From positions 115,453,579-115,517,578 of the forward strand of contig NC_133897.1 of NCBI RefSeq assembly GCF_964199755.1: DNA of 64,000 bases. The letters run 5' to 3'. Both the position numbers and the translations under genes were made by a program. The notes below the pieces were generated by a model. It worked only from the letters and a program-made list of their open reading frames with translations, ran no database searches and had not been told where the DNA came from. Source of the stretch: Larus michahellis (lineage: Eukaryota > Chordata > Aves > Charadriiformes > Laridae). Positions 1 to 12,100 of this stretch are shown here, in pieces. The stretch's first letter is position 1. Each line of letters opens with the position of its first letter.

Positions 1-1859
1 TTCTGCAGAAGGGTATTTTCCAGTAGGCTGAAAAAATACTTGCTGTTGGCAACTGACACATTAGCCTGCAGACATGCCAGTGGAGATGTGTTTTCTTATG
101 CTTCACCTTCAGTAATACATAATTTCAATCCCAGGTCTTTTCAGTGGAAATTTCTGTGGCCTTTACCTTTTATTTCCAAAACCCAGTGCAAGTCGCCCAG
201 ATTCAGACCTGTTATCATGACTCACTTATATACATGCAGCTATTCTGCCTGTTTTTTCCACATACCAGCACTTGAGGCGACTTGTAGGCTCCTCTGCTAC
301 TTTCCAGCACACGGTGTGCATGGGGTGTATAGGGTACGTGTTCACAGGTGTGCTTTAGACAAGCAGGTTTCACCAGAAACTTGGATTCTCATGTGACGGT
401 GGCTTCTATTTCTTGCCCACTTCAATCACTCAGCAAAAGTAGTTCCGTGGAAATGCGTAATTGTCTCACTTGCAGTAGCTTAAAAAGCCACTTACTAGCA
501 GCTCCTTGAACTGCACTTGCAGTTTTATTATTATTACTTGGTACTGCTAGATTTTAACAGCCTTTACTCCTGCTGCTCACTGTACGCACTTTATAATATT
601 ATCTATAGCATTTATAATCTGTCAGTGTCCCAGCACTTCCACACAGAAACAAGGAAGTCTTTCTCCGTTTGCAAGCTCACCAAAGAGCACTGCCACATTC
701 AGACCACACGTCAAATACCTGGGACATGGCACGTAATTAAAAATATGACACAGTCAGGCAGTAACAATGCTTTATTTTTCATTCTCCGCAATTCACAGTT
801 AACACATCTGGATATTGGAACATACACTTCCTCTATTTTAGTATCTCAGTGAGAGCTACTAACGATACAATTCAAACCATGCAGAAGTAGCCTGTGACAC
901 AGGAAAGCAGAGAGAAAAACGAATAGCCGTACCTTTCCTATGGTACCCTGCCTTTCTCCACCCGGAGTCTAATTCTGATTATTTGCATTACAGCAGAACC
1001 TGGCCCTAAATATTAAGCGTATCCATACTGTGCCAGGTGCTGTACAGATAGAGCAGAACCAGACAGCATAACAAAAGGAAGAGGTGTAATTTGCTGGTCG
1101 GCGTGGTAAACTCAGCAGTTACATGTTTCTCAAGAATAATAAGGTTATCGCAAGAGTGTCTGAGGCACTGTCAAAGAAAGAAACAGCATGTCACAAAACT
1201 GCAAAAGGGAAGCTCCCTCCACACTGGAGGGAATTCTTGTATAGGATTCAAAAATACTTAAAAGATTGAAGACGATTAGTTCTGCCTTCTGAATGCAAAT
1301 CACTGCTGTTACTACAAAAACAAGGCTGGCAGTTTTGACTACCCAGGCAAAGTATGAACTTTATTTCATTCTACCTAAAGGTGGGTGGGAAAAAAAAAAA
1401 AAGAAAAATCTTTCAATTAATAATGCAAAAAAGAAAGACAGAGTGATCCAGTTGGAGAGCGCCTCACTACATATATGAGTGCATCACACAAAAACATCAC
1501 AGAGATGACTCAGGAAGAGGCAGGAGTTATCAACCTGGTGAAAAAAGTCACTATGTTGCTCCCAGAGGATGCTTCCACTACTCCAGTAACTTGTTTATAC
1601 TGCTGTAATTTTCAACAGAAGTGGTTATTTCACCTTTTTTTTTTTTTTTTTAATAGCAGAACTGCTGGTCTTTACACTGACAGAAACATGTCGAAGTTCT
1701 ATTTATCCCCAAATTATCTCACTGAAAGCTGTGCCACCACGCACTGGTTTTGAAAAGGAAAATCGGAGGTGGAAGATGAGCAGCGCAAGTAATAGCTTCC
1801 ATTTCTTTCTAGTGGCCCTGTTATTTCTCTAAAACTCAACCCCCCCGGACGTTTGAACA
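1..1859. other. Non-coding flank upstream of ZBTB14
   Basis: AT-rich, unique-looking DNA. The only open frames are short, with no domain, biased codon use or splice context. It contains a poly-T run near 1635-1651 and a probable ancient repeat near 985-1095. I see no exon of a neighbouring gene. Confidence 0.6.
985..1095 (+). repeat. Ancient SINE/LINE-tail remnant
   Basis: The stretch runs from an ATTTGCATTACAGCAG-like segment to TGTGCCAGGTGCTGTACAGA and an A-rich, ACAG-containing end. From memory this resembles old amniote interspersed repeats with a 'GTGCCAGGTGCTGTACAAA' core. It is heavily diverged, and the family assignment is uncertain without a repeat-library search. Confidence 0.35.
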
Positions 1860-2400
1860 ACGGAAAGTGAGGGATCGCGGATTTTGGTAGGCAGCCGTGT
1901 CCCCCCATCCTCTGTGACAGGCAGAGTACAGCGCAGCCTGTCACCGCACACCCGGCGACAGCACGGCGGCTGCCCCGCAGCCGTAACATGCCTGTGGCCG
2001 CCCGCGGCTCCAACACCGGGGGGTGTTATGTCCGCCCGCCAACCCCCACCCGCCAGATCGCCCATTTTTAAAAATCCCGCCTAAATTCAACCCCGAAATT
2101 AACCCCGCGCGCACCGCCTCACGCTCCCGCGCCGCCGCCGGGCGCGAGCTTCCCCTTCCCGCCCCGCCGCGCGGCCCCGCCCCGCCGCGCGCCGCTCAAC
2201 GGCCGCGTCGCCTCTCGTCCCCCCCTCCCCGCGCCGGGCTCGCCCACGCGGACGCAGGCGCGGCGGCGGGTCGGGTGCCCGCGGCGCGGCGGGAGCGGCT
2301 CCCCGCCACCCCCCCGCCCCCGGGGAAGCCGCGGTGCGCGCCACCGCTCCCCTCCTCTCCGAGGGGGACCCCCCGAAAAGCGAGATGGAGCCGACGCGCT

Positions 2401-2440
2401 CCCCTCCCCACCTCCACGCTCCCCTCCCCACCTCCACGCT
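2401..2440. repeat. 20-bp tandem duplication in the CpG island
   Basis: Two identical consecutive 20-bp units beginning CCCCTCCCCACC occupy 2401-2420 and 2421-2440. The sequence then continues with a partial CCCC copy. It is pyrimidine-rich on the + strand. Confidence 0.85.
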
Positions 2441-2499
2441 CCCCGCCACGCTCGCCGCCACCGGCGCGCCCCGCTCGCACCGCGCATGCACGTACCCCT

Positions 2500-2765
2500 C
2501 GCCCGCCCCCGGCGCGCGCGCGCGCACTGAGTGCTCGTGCCGGAGGCGGCGGTGACGGCCGGAGAGACGCGCGCAGACACCCCCCCCCTTCCCCCCCCGG
2601 CCCCCCCCTCCTCCCCAAATTCCCCCCCCTTCTCCCTCCTACCCGCCCACCCTCCCTCCCTTCTGCCCCCCCCCGGCCCCCTCCCGCGCGGCGGCAGCGG
2701 TGGCGGCGGCGGCCCCCCCCTCCCGCGCTCCCGGGGAAGTGCGGTTCCGCGTGCGCGCGCGGCAG
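2500..2765 (+). other. ZBTB14: Probable non-coding exon 1 of ZBTB14 (5' end not defined)
   Basis: A strong splice donor, GGCAG|GTAAGC, lies at 2765/2766 inside the CpG island, upstream of the exon that begins after the acceptor at 5137. An alternative donor, GCTGG|GTGAGA, is near 2960. The transcription start cannot be read from sequence, so the left boundary is nominal. ZBTB14 genes in other vertebrates have untranslated first exons in a CpG island, which makes this assignment reasonable but unproven. Confidence 0.45.
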
Positions 2766-5137
2766 GTAAGCGCGAGCCCTCTCCCCATTCCGTACCCCAC
2801 CCCCCACCCCCCCCGCCCCAACGGCAGGGCCGCCGTTGCGCTGCGCGCGCTCGACCTCGCGCGCCCCCCCCCTCCGCCCCCCCCCCGCCGCCGCTCACTG
2901 CCGCCGCCTCCCTCCCGCTGCTGACGGCCGCAGCCGTTAAAGCCCCGGCAGCTCGCGCTGGGTGAGATGGAGGTGCCGCGGGCGCGCCCGCTGCCGCCGT
3001 CAGCACCAGCAGCTCGCGGCCGTCGCGCGCCCTGCCCTCCCTCCCTCCCTCCCTCCCGCGCGCGCGGCGGGCGGGCGGGCGGGGGGAGGGCGGCGAGGAG
3101 GAGGAGGACGCGTCCAGCGGCGGATGCGCACGTTGGGGCGCGCGGGCCCCGCGCGGCGGCCGCAACAAAGAGGGCGCGCGGCCGCGGCCTGGCGGCACTT
3201 CGGCCGGCGGCAGCGGCGGGGCGGGCGTCGCGCGAGAGCCGTTGGGGCGAGGAGGGGAGCGGGGCGCGGGGGGGAGGGGGACGCCGCCGATGCCGCCGCC
3301 GATGCCGCCGCCGATGCAGCCGCCGTTGTCGACCCCGCGCAGCCCCGTGAGGCGTCGCCGTGCGGGGAGAAGCGCCGGGCTCGCTCCGGAGACGGGCCGC
3401 CTGCTGCTCGCGGGCGCCCCCGACGACGGGCCGGGAGCGCGGGCGGCGTCTCCCCGCTGCAGGGCCGCGCCGGCAACCCGCGGGTTCCCGTGGCGGCGGC
3501 GAGCGGGGCCGCGGCGGCTCGGCAGGGCCGGTCCCCGCCGGGAACCCGCCCGCGCCGCGTCCTCGCCGGCGGGTGCGTGGAGCAGGCGTGCGCCTGGGCC
3601 GCCTCGGCGGTGGCGGGCACGGCGGTCGGCGCCGCGCCGGTGCGCCCTCGGAGCCGCGGCGAGGCACCGAGCGTGTCTGGGACGGCGGCGGCAGGAGCTG
3701 TACCAACAAGTTACAACCCCAGACATATTCCCCTCGCCCCCACCTCCCTTCCTGTGGTGGTAACGGCAGTGTAAAAAGCGCGTATGCGTGTAGGAATAAT
3801 GAGAATGGCCCTGCGGAGTAAGTAGCTCAGTGGCAACGGGAGTTTCCCCTTGCCTTGGCCGGTCAACTGCCTGCCCTGCTCCACTGGCAGAGAAGTAACT
3901 GTTTCACCATTTGCACACCCCTGTGTACTCAGCAACACTGTTTTCAGCCAGTCACTTCTCCTGTAATTGGTTCTCGTTTACCAAGTCTCAACAGTATTGC
4001 AGCAAAACTGCATATTGTTTAACAAAACAGGGTGGGATTGCTGCTAGATTACTCGCGGTGACATTTTGCTGTTTGCTTAAAAAGAAAACAGCATTTTTGC
4101 CAGCTTGCAAAGAACTCTTAAGGGGTCCTGTTGAAATAGTCGGTCCTGCCCTTTTCAGTGCTGGATTGATATGTTTTCCTGGGATGGTAGATCCAGACAG
4201 CCTAGAAAAACGCACACAGTGTTCCTTGGCTTTGTTTTCTTTTGTCTATTTCAAATATTTATGCACTTCCTATCTGGCTATCTTAACATCTCATTATTGA
4301 GGACTAAGAAAATTATTTTGGCTTTCCTCAGTTCTTTTGTGTCTCTATATGCTGAGGTGACAGACCTGCAAAGGTATTTGTAAGGAGCCAAGTGTTCCCA
4401 TAGCACGTGAAACGCCTAGCACCAAGAGTGGAAGCTGCATACCTGTCAGCTGCTTACATTTCATATATGGTCAAGGTTAAATTAGAATTTAGGAAAGGAG
4501 TTCCCAGTAGCTCTGTGCCAGGTGATGGAGAGAAGTGTCTGAACCAAATACTGAATTTCCCTCCTTTCCACACCACCACATTTACAGCTTCTGTCATAAT
4601 TGGATGCCTATGGGAGATTGAATAATTTAACTTACTTGTTTTGCCTTAGCCTGCTGCTGTTCAAGTATCTCCATTTTTGGAGATCTGGTATCCTTGGTGA
4701 CTCTTTCCTTGGTCCTGGATGCACATCCATCCACAGACCAGTCTGCTGTCCTTTGCGATGTTTGCTCTGCTTGCCAGACCCTCCGCTAGGCTTGCTCAGC
4801 TCACTAATTCAGCAGAAGATGAATCACCTTTTTGATGGGTTGGTTATGGGATTTAAGCTGTTGATTCTTGTAGAGGTTTTTCAGACTTTTAGATGCAGTG
4901 CAAAGTAAGTAGCAGGGAAGTGGAGTCAGGGAAGTGAAGTAGCCAGAGGAAAGTAAACACGTGGTTTATGACAACAGCACTATCAGATCAATTTATGCAG
5001 TCATCTGTAGAACTCGTCAAAACAGTGCATTTTATGTAATTTTAAATAATTGAAAATACTGTGTTTCACAAATTTAAAACAATTTTTGGAATAGATTTTA
5101 TCATTTCTTAAAATGTTATTATCTTCCTGTCTTTCAG
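2766..5137 (+). other. ZBTB14: Intron 1 of ZBTB14 (inferred)
   Basis: It would run from the GTAAGC donor at 2766 to the pyrimidine-rich acceptor TTCCTGTCTTTCAG ending at 5137. The first 0.9 kb is still CpG island and the rest is AT-rich. GTAAGT strings near 3816 and 4905 could serve alternative 5'-UTR exons, but their exon-side bases are weak. No coding potential is seen. Confidence 0.45.
3280..3325. repeat. GCC-rich 12-bp tandem repeat
   Basis: Roughly three and a half units of a 12-bp motif, GCCGCCGCCGAT, sit inside the CpG island, with the last unit altered by GAT-GCA. It may be length-variable. Confidence 0.75.
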
Positions 5138-5221
5138 GCTGAAGTTGGACGATTGTAAGGATTAATCATCTGTCAAATATTTAATAATCATTTGTACAGA
5201 AAATTTCCCGCATTGTTCATG
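5138..5221 (+). other. ZBTB14: ZBTB14 exon carrying 5' UTR and the start codon
   Basis: An 84-nt exon lies between the acceptor CTTTCAG (ending 5137) and the donor ATG|GTAAGG (5221/5222). It contains no other ATG. Its last three bases, 5219-5221, are the initiator ATG, so translation starts at the very end of the exon and the second codon comes from the next exon. The context is TTCATGG: T at -3, G at +4. Confidence 0.8.
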
Positions 5222-6841
5222 GTAAGGCTTATATTTGATATTTCACATTTAGTTTGGTATGCTCACACCTTTAGAGTATTTCCTGTGTACATTTTTGTTA
5301 GTATTAACATTTTAGAAGAAGTTTAAGAGTAATGCTTTTATAATCTGAAAGGCTTTTTCTGGTCATATTAAGAAAAAAAATATCATTCAGCAATTCTTTT
5401 AGTGTGTAGATGACATCGGCTGTTGGGATTTTATGACTTAGACTACTTTATACTATTTATACTAAAAATTAAAAAACTTTCCCTTGTCATTTTACAGGAG
5501 TTTTTCATCAGTATGTCTGAAACCATTAAATATAATGACGACGATCACAAAACTGTGTTCCTGAAAACATTAAATGAACAACGTTTGGAAGGAGAATTTT
5601 GTGACATAGCTATCGTGGTTGAAGATGTTAAATTCAGAGCACATAGATGTGTCCTTGCTGCCTGCAGTACCTACTTCAAAAAGCTTTTCAAAAAACTAGA
5701 AGTTGATAGTTCATCAGTAATAGAAATAGATTTTCTTCGTTCTGATATTTTTGAGGAAGTTCTCAATTATATGTACACTGCAAAGATTTCTGTTAAGAAA
5801 GAGGATGTAAATTTGATGATGTCTTCAGGCCAGATTCTTGGTATTCGATTTTTGGATAAACTTTGCTCTCAAAAACGTGATGTATCTAGTCCTGAAGAAA
5901 ACACACAGTCCAAGAGCAAGTATTGTCTAAAAATAAACCGTCCTATGGGGGAACCTAATGATACCCAAGATGATGAGGTGGAAGAAATTGGAGATCATGA
6001 TGATAGTCCATCCGATGTGACAGTGGAAGGAACTCCCCCAAGTCAGGAAGACGGAAAATCACCTACCACTACCTTGAGAGTGCAGGAGGCAATTCTGAAA
6101 GAGCTGGGAAGCGAAGAGGTTCGAAAAGTAAACTGCTATGGCCAAGAAGTAGAGCCTATGGAAACAACCGAATCGAAAGACTTAGGATCTCAGACCCCTC
6201 AGGCTTTAACATTTAATGATGGCATAAGTGAAGTGAAAGATGAACAGACACCAGGCTGGACCACAGCAGCTGGGGATATGAAGTTTGAGTATTTGCTTTA
6301 CGGTCACAGGGAACACATTGTATGTCAGGCTTGCGGTAAGACCTTTTCTGATGAAGCGCGATTGAGAAAACATGAAAAATTACACACTGCTGATAGACCA
6401 TTTGTTTGTGAAATGTGTACTAAGGGCTTCACCACGCAAGCTCATTTGAAAGAGCACCTGAAAATACACACAGGTTACAAGCCTTACAGTTGTGAGGTAT
6501 GTGGAAAGTCTTTTATTCGTGCACCAGATCTAAAAAAGCATGAGAGAGTTCACAGTAATGAGAGGCCGTTTGCATGCCATATGTGTGATAAAGCCTTCAA
6601 GCACAAGTCCCACCTCAAAGACCATGAAAGAAGACACCGAGGAGAGAAACCTTTTGTCTGCAGTTCGTGCACTAAAGCATTTGCTAAAGCGTCGGATCTA
6701 AAAAGGCATGAGAACAATATGCACAGTGAAAGAAAACAAGTTACTACAGCCAATTCCATCCAGAGTGAAACAGAACAGTTACAGGCAGCAGCTATGGCTG
6801 CTGAAGCAGAGCAGCAATTAGAAACTATAGCTTGTAGTTAA
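5219..6841 (+). CDS. ZBTB14: Zinc finger and BTB domain-containing protein 14 (ZF5)
   Basis: Coding sequence is join(5219..5221, 5498..6841), 448 residues, close to the 449 I recall for the human protein. The single intron (5222-5497) has GTAAGG and TTTTACAG ends. The product opens MEFFISMSETIKYN, the family's known N-terminus. A BTB/POZ domain (about residues 36-102, with CDIAIVVEDVKFRAHRCVLAACS) mediates dimerisation and corepressor binding. An acidic, Ser/Thr-rich linker follows. Five C2H2 zinc fingers start at Cys277, Cys305, Cys333, Cys361 and Cys389; the fifth has the longer His405-X4-His410 spacing. The C-terminus is Gln/Glu/Ala-rich and ends IACS. The family is nuclear and binds GC-rich (GCGCGC-type) promoter elements to repress or activate. 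The unspliced frame reads upstream into intron, giving 25 extra residues that are not part of the protein. Internal Met7 is a possible second start. No disruption is seen. Confidence 0.97.
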
Positions 6842-8551
6842 AAACTAAAGCAGAAACTTTATCAGAAATAATATAAGAAATTAAATTGAACAAAATCTAT
6901 TGTTGGTATATGTTTAGACTGAGAATTATCTTTTCAAGAAAACATATTTTTAGAGGATTTGAATGCTACATAGGAACACATAGCATTGCTTGTTTAGGTA
7001 TTTTAAAACATTTCAGAGATGGGTATTCTTAGAATATGAAATCATTTTGTTGTCGTTAGCAGTATAATGCACTAGTACCTGATTTAATTTGAGAATATGA
7101 TCAAGTTCCCTATAAAACAGGGATCGTCACTGGCTGACGTTTTGTTTCATCCAGTATGGAATACTGCATACGATGTAGACATCGAAATCAGTGAGTTACG
7201 TTTAAAAATGCTGAGATCTCATAAAATAACAACCATGGAAAGGAAATACTTGTTTTACATAAGTTTGAAAATGTTATACCTGCAACTTTTGAGAAACAGA
7301 TGTTGATGCCCTAGGGTTTTTAGTTCGTCCTTTTTCACGTAATGCAGGTGCTAGAGGTTGGTACAACAGAGTGTAAGGGAGGATGGTGATCAAAATGAAA
7401 TTGCTTCTTTCTCCATTCCCTCAGACATCCTCTTATTTTAATCAAGGTGGCAAGTTTAATGAAATACTTGCTTTCCTGAAAAAAATGCATTATTTGCAGT
7501 GGTCCTGGCTGGCAAAGCAGAAGGGTCGTGGCATTCACAAATCCTGTCTGTGGGGAAAAGAGTCTGCCTCATTTGTTTCTACGTTCACTCTTAGGCAGGC
7601 CCCTGGAGATGGGACAGAGCCACGAAGAACAAAGGGTGCAGCATGGAGAAGGAGATATTTTCCTTACTCAGACCCAGTGGAAATTAGTTAAAGCCAATAC
7701 AGCCTGAGGCTGTAGTTTTTATTATGCATCTTTCAGTTCACCTAAGCTAGCAGAACTGAGGCAAAGGAGTGTTTCTGGCAGCGCGGGAGGATTAGCTGCA
7801 TTGGTGAGTGACCAAGCGTCACTGCCAGACCTCCGCAGCTGCAGAGCACAGCCATGGGCTATCGCATACCTGCCCACAGCTTTCAGGCTGAGTTTTGTGT
7901 CATGGCTGGTCATACCAGCTAATAGGTCCTGCTCAAGTTTAAAAGCTTCTGCGTTCTGGCACACCTCAGCAAGAGGGAGACTTCAGAGAGAGATTTCAGT
8001 CATAATTGATCCAGAATCAGTGTTCGCTAATAGTCTGTTACTTAGAGTTGCCTATTTTTTTTTTCAGACAAGCTGGGGTAGATGCTGCTTATTTAACTGC
8101 TAACTCACAGAGTCGGCAAAATAAATGGTCTTTGGATTGCAGTCTGCTACGTGTAGTCAAGGAGAGAAGACACAGTAACAGCGGTAATGTAATCCAAAGG
8201 GATATCGAGCCTTTATTTTAAATTTGTAAATACTATAACTGTTGTCAAAACTTCATTTGAAGTTGTAATGGGAAAAAAAATGCACTCTTTGGCACGTGGT
8301 TGGATAACATTGATCACTTGCGATACCTAGTGTTAGACCAGTTTCTGGTAAGTTACTGTGTGGTAGATCACATCTTGCTTTTCTAAATAGAAATTGAAAA
8401 TAGCATTTTTGGAACTGTTATATGGAACTTTGATTATTGTTTTTTTGTTTGGTTGGGTTTTTTTTACAGCTTCATTTTATTCATGTACTCATCAGGTTAA
8501 GCAGTTATCTTAAAATGCCAATAATTGTTTGAAAGCTGGTCTGTAAATAAA
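6842..8551 (+). other. ZBTB14: Presumed 3' UTR of ZBTB14
   Basis: AT-rich, with no coding potential, directly downstream of the TAA at 6839-6841. Candidate AATAAA signals occur at 8120-8125 and 8546-8551; the second sits in a T-rich, 3'-end-like context. The true cleavage site cannot be fixed from sequence, and AT-rich sequence continues to about 8.9 kb. Confidence 0.5.
8546..8551 (+). terminator. ZBTB14: Candidate ZBTB14 polyadenylation signal
   Basis: Canonical AATAAA in CTGTAAATAAAACATG, about 1.7 kb after the stop codon. An earlier AATAAA at 8120-8125 is an alternative. Confidence 0.4.
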
Positions 8552-9035
8552 ACATGAACTTAATACTATAGAAAATGTAAACTTTGGACCTTTACCAATA
8601 TATTTTTTTAAACTGTTGCTTCATTTTACATTCAGTAATATTAGTTTGTAAACAAACTATACATTTTGTATCTGTGCAACATCAGAGGATGTGTATTCAT
8701 TGCATTTTATTGGTTCTCTTGAGGAACATGATAAATGACCATTGTTAAAATGTTTTACTGTATATGATCATAGATATAAAGATAGTAGGTCCAAAATGGG
8801 ATCTACTTTTTTTTTCTAAATGTACTAGCCTTGCTACGTTTTCTTATCTAAAATTGTCTTCAGTTTTTCTTAAATGATAAAATTGGTGCTGATAAGTCCA
8901 TACAAAACAGATCTGTTGTGATAAGAGTTCAAAATTGTAAAAGATGAAGAAAGTGAATTTTCTCTAGGTCTTCTATGAAGAATACAGGAAGTAATGAGCT
9001 TAAATTACAGCAGTGAACATTTATATTAGACATTA

Positions 9036-9190
9036 GGAGAAACTTTTAAAGGGTTGGATAATGAGTTATTAGAACAGAATGCCCGGGGAGGCACTGCAGT
9101 CTTCACTAGTGGTGATATTTAAGAACAGGTTAGACAAACATTTGTTAGGAATGGTTTAAATGTAGCTAATTCTGTCTTGAAGCTGAGGGA
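9036..9190 (+). mobile_element. Old CR1 LINE 3' fragment
   Basis: The order of blocks matches CR1 3' ends read in the sense direction: a TTAGGAGAAAC... start, an 'AGAACAGAATGCCCGGGGAGGC' type segment, then a TTTAAGAACAGGTTAGACAAACATTTGT segment and a GGAATGGTTTAAATGTAG segment. It is diverged and lacks the terminal ATTCTATG repeats, suggesting an old subfamily. Confidence 0.7.
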
Positions 9191-12100
9191 TAAGTTAAAT
9201 AACCTCTCAACAAGAGCATCATTTTTTTTTTGGAAAAAAAATGTAGTAAATGAAAATGGAGATCCTTGGGACAGCAGATGCTTGAATGGAAAGACAGAGC
9301 TCAAAGCTTATGGTTGAAGAAAATCGTCCTCTGACATTTGAGCACAGGCAGTCAGGCTGTGAATTTGAAATTGTTATAGAAAACCAGGCTTGCATTAAAA
9401 GATACACAACTGAAAGTGTGATGATGTTGTGTTTTACATCAGAGTAAATTTTGCTATTGTTAAAGCTTACAGCTCTAAGAATTATACGAGGTTACATCTG
9501 TAAGGTTTACATGATGTTTGTAGCTTTTTAAAACTGGGACCGATTGATATTATACATACCGTAATACAGAAGTGTGCAGAGGCAGGAACAAATGTTACTG
9601 CCTCACATTCCTTGGACAGGCATAAACACCTTACATGAGACTTGGTCTTAACAGTCTGTCACAGGAAAAGTTCAGTGAAACCAGTGGAATTGTTCCCATG
9701 TCAAAGGCTTTGAAAGGGGCCTTGACCTCTTACTGGCTTTTAGCTGCTTAGAGCCGGAAAACTGCTTAATGTTCCTGAGACCAATGACGACAATAATCAT
9801 CAGGAAGGGAAAGGCTTAGTTGTTTTTATGAAGTTGAGAATTTTATTGGTGATTTCTACTACTGCTGTCTGTTTGAAGTATGTGAATTTTATTTTTTTTT
9901 TGAAAGCCAATAGATAATTTTTTCTTCCCTTCTCAATTGTTTTTATTCAAGACAGGGAGAAGGCCTAGAATACTTAAGCTTAAACTTTTGGAAAAGGTTT
10001 CAGAGAGCAAGTGTGGAGGTAAACTTGGCTGTACATTATTGTTAATGTGTTTTAAATTAATCCTGTTCATTGTGTACATTCTGAAAGGATGTTAGCTTAT
10101 ATGTTATGAGGGTCTGTCTGTGACGTTCAGGTAAATCTGTGCATCTTAAGACCCTACTGCTCCCTGCTCTCTCCTGTCTGTGCCGGAAGACACCATGTAC
10201 AGAAGCAGATGTACGTCAGCTCCAAGCCACAGTTTTCCAGCATGATAAACCGTAAGCTATGAGCTGTTGATGGAGGAATGGGCAAGGTTTTATTTTTGCT
10301 TTTACAAGGATGGCAACTTCTTTCAGACCTTATGAGACAGTGGATGAGATTCTGTCCAATTAGTGGGAATTTTGCTGTTGACTTTATTCGGGCCAGACTA
10401 ACAAGGTTTCCAACAGCAGGCAGATTAGCTAATTGGTGTGTGTGCAGGAATGACAGAATGCTATGGAAACATAGATGGCTAAAATAACATTAGATATTAA
10501 TTGTTTTTCTCAGAATTGAGTAGCAAAAATATCATGTATGGAATTAGTACTAAACACACACTTCTCCAGCTATGCATTGTGAAGTCAGAGTTAGTTATGT
10601 CTAATATACATAGGATAGCAAAAACTCGGTTACTTTTTTGGCTTGTACTGAACATCTGTCTCAGTTATGATGTTAGGTGACCAAGTGGCTTCAATGGAAC
10701 TCTCCGTGTATTGGAATGAAGTATACAAATAGGTGTTTGCATGACCAGGGCTTACCTATGCAGCAGCATGTCAGCTGATGTGAAACGAGGTTCTTCTGGT
10801 GACCCAAATGGGTCTATAAGGTCAACACCAGTTGAGATGCTAAACCAAAGTCTTCTCAGTTGCAAGTAAGGAAGTATAACCATTTAATTAAAAGGTTTTG
10901 TGCCTTAGAAGACTAACTTAGAGTGAAAAGAAATAGTTGAAATAAGAACTTTGCTATTCTGCGAACTGTGTGTTCTTAAAAATAGTGCATTTTTTTCTGT
11001 AAAGAGAAAAGGAACAAAGAGAATGCATTTAGAACTCCGGCATCTGATTAATTTCTGATCCAAATTGTGTTATCCATGGGTATGCTGCTTGTTATTTGGC
11101 ACAGCTCCGTTTGGAAACTGTAAAAGTTCAGGAAAGAATAACTTGTAGCCCTTCTCAACTCCCCACCCCCTCTTCTACACACCCTTCCTATCAATATTTT
11201 AAACAAACATTAGAAAATGAAGCCATTCACAATTGAGTACTTGTGGTTTTCATTTTTCTGCTTTGATCTTTTTAAAAGGGTTAGGCCTGGAGATCAGAGT
11301 TTTAAAGGTTGTTGTGTGAAAGAAAATGCCTCATGCTGACTTTGGTAGCGAAAGTTTGAGGAGTTCAGCTTCTGTTTCTTACATATAATCTACAGAATAC
11401 TAAATTCTCATTGCCATAAATCTTGCCATTTAGTTACCCAAACTAGAGTTCTTTTGAAGATCAGGCACAAATTTTCTAATCTAGAGGTATTCTTCATGAT
11501 TCTGGTGAATAAGAATATTTAAGTTAATAGAGTTGGGTGAGATACAGAATAAAATATCAGATGGTATCAGAAAGTCTCCCCTAAGCTTAGAGTATATTTT
11601 TAGAGATGGATTATCTATTATTAAGTCTTTCATCAATTTAGACACCTCTCTGTCTCACAGAAGAGACAAAGCATTTCTGAAACGAAGTACATCTACTGCC
11701 AACAACATACAACTTTTCTGAATGTAAACATTTACAGATCAGTACAGAATAGGATAATGCTAGCTAGAAGATTAAGACAGATCTAAGGAATTTTCATCTT
11801 TTTCAAACAGTCAGTCCGTAGATCACAGTAGTGTGCCCAATCAGCCAGAAACGTGCATGTTCCATTAAAAATTCCATTAGAGCAGTTGGTCTGTCATTTG
11901 TCTCCATATAGATCTAAAACAATTATAATAACATTCATTTCAGAACAGATGGAGGATTTCCATGAATAGATTTTGTTAGATATGTGTCATAAGAGTCGAG
12001 ACATCTCTTCTCAGGAGTGATTTTTTAGATGTTATACAAGAAATCTGAAATAATAGAATAGCTAAAAATAGTGATTTATACAATATTGATATGCTTTTCA

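Larger units (their letters stand above)
1860..3690 (+). promoter_or_regulatory. ZBTB14: CpG-island promoter of ZBTB14
   Basis: A roughly 1.8-kb block is extremely rich in G, C and CpG, with sharp transitions to AT-rich DNA on both sides. It contains long C tracts (for example 2579-2640), Sp1-type GC boxes, and many GCGCGC runs: 2107-2112, 2187-2192, (GC)7 at 2512-2525, 2753-2760, about 2844 and about 3058. No TATA box is evident, as expected of a housekeeping-type promoter with dispersed initiation. It lies about 2.4 kb upstream of the ZBTB14 start-codon exon on the same strand. Every long open frame here, on either strand, encodes only Pro/Arg/Ala/Gly-rich low-complexity sequence, which follows from composition. 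Confidence 0.85.

Noticed and set aside
2119-3726. A 535-codon open frame on the - strand and other long frames on both strands in the first CpG island
   Set aside because: They encode only Arg/Pro/Ala/Gly low-complexity sequence. Stop codons are rare in DNA this GC-rich, many frames overlap one another, and no domain or splice pattern supports translation.
5423-5497. N-terminal extension of ZBTB14 starting at the ATG at 5423
   Set aside because: These 75 bases are intron sequence ending in a clear polypyrimidine-AG acceptor. Splicing to the ATG at 5219 gives the known MEFFIS start.
9214-9241. Hairpin-like CATTTTTTTTTTGGAAAAAAAATG
   Set aside because: It is an A/T homopolymer inverted repeat inside unique AT-rich DNA, too simple to call a structured RNA.
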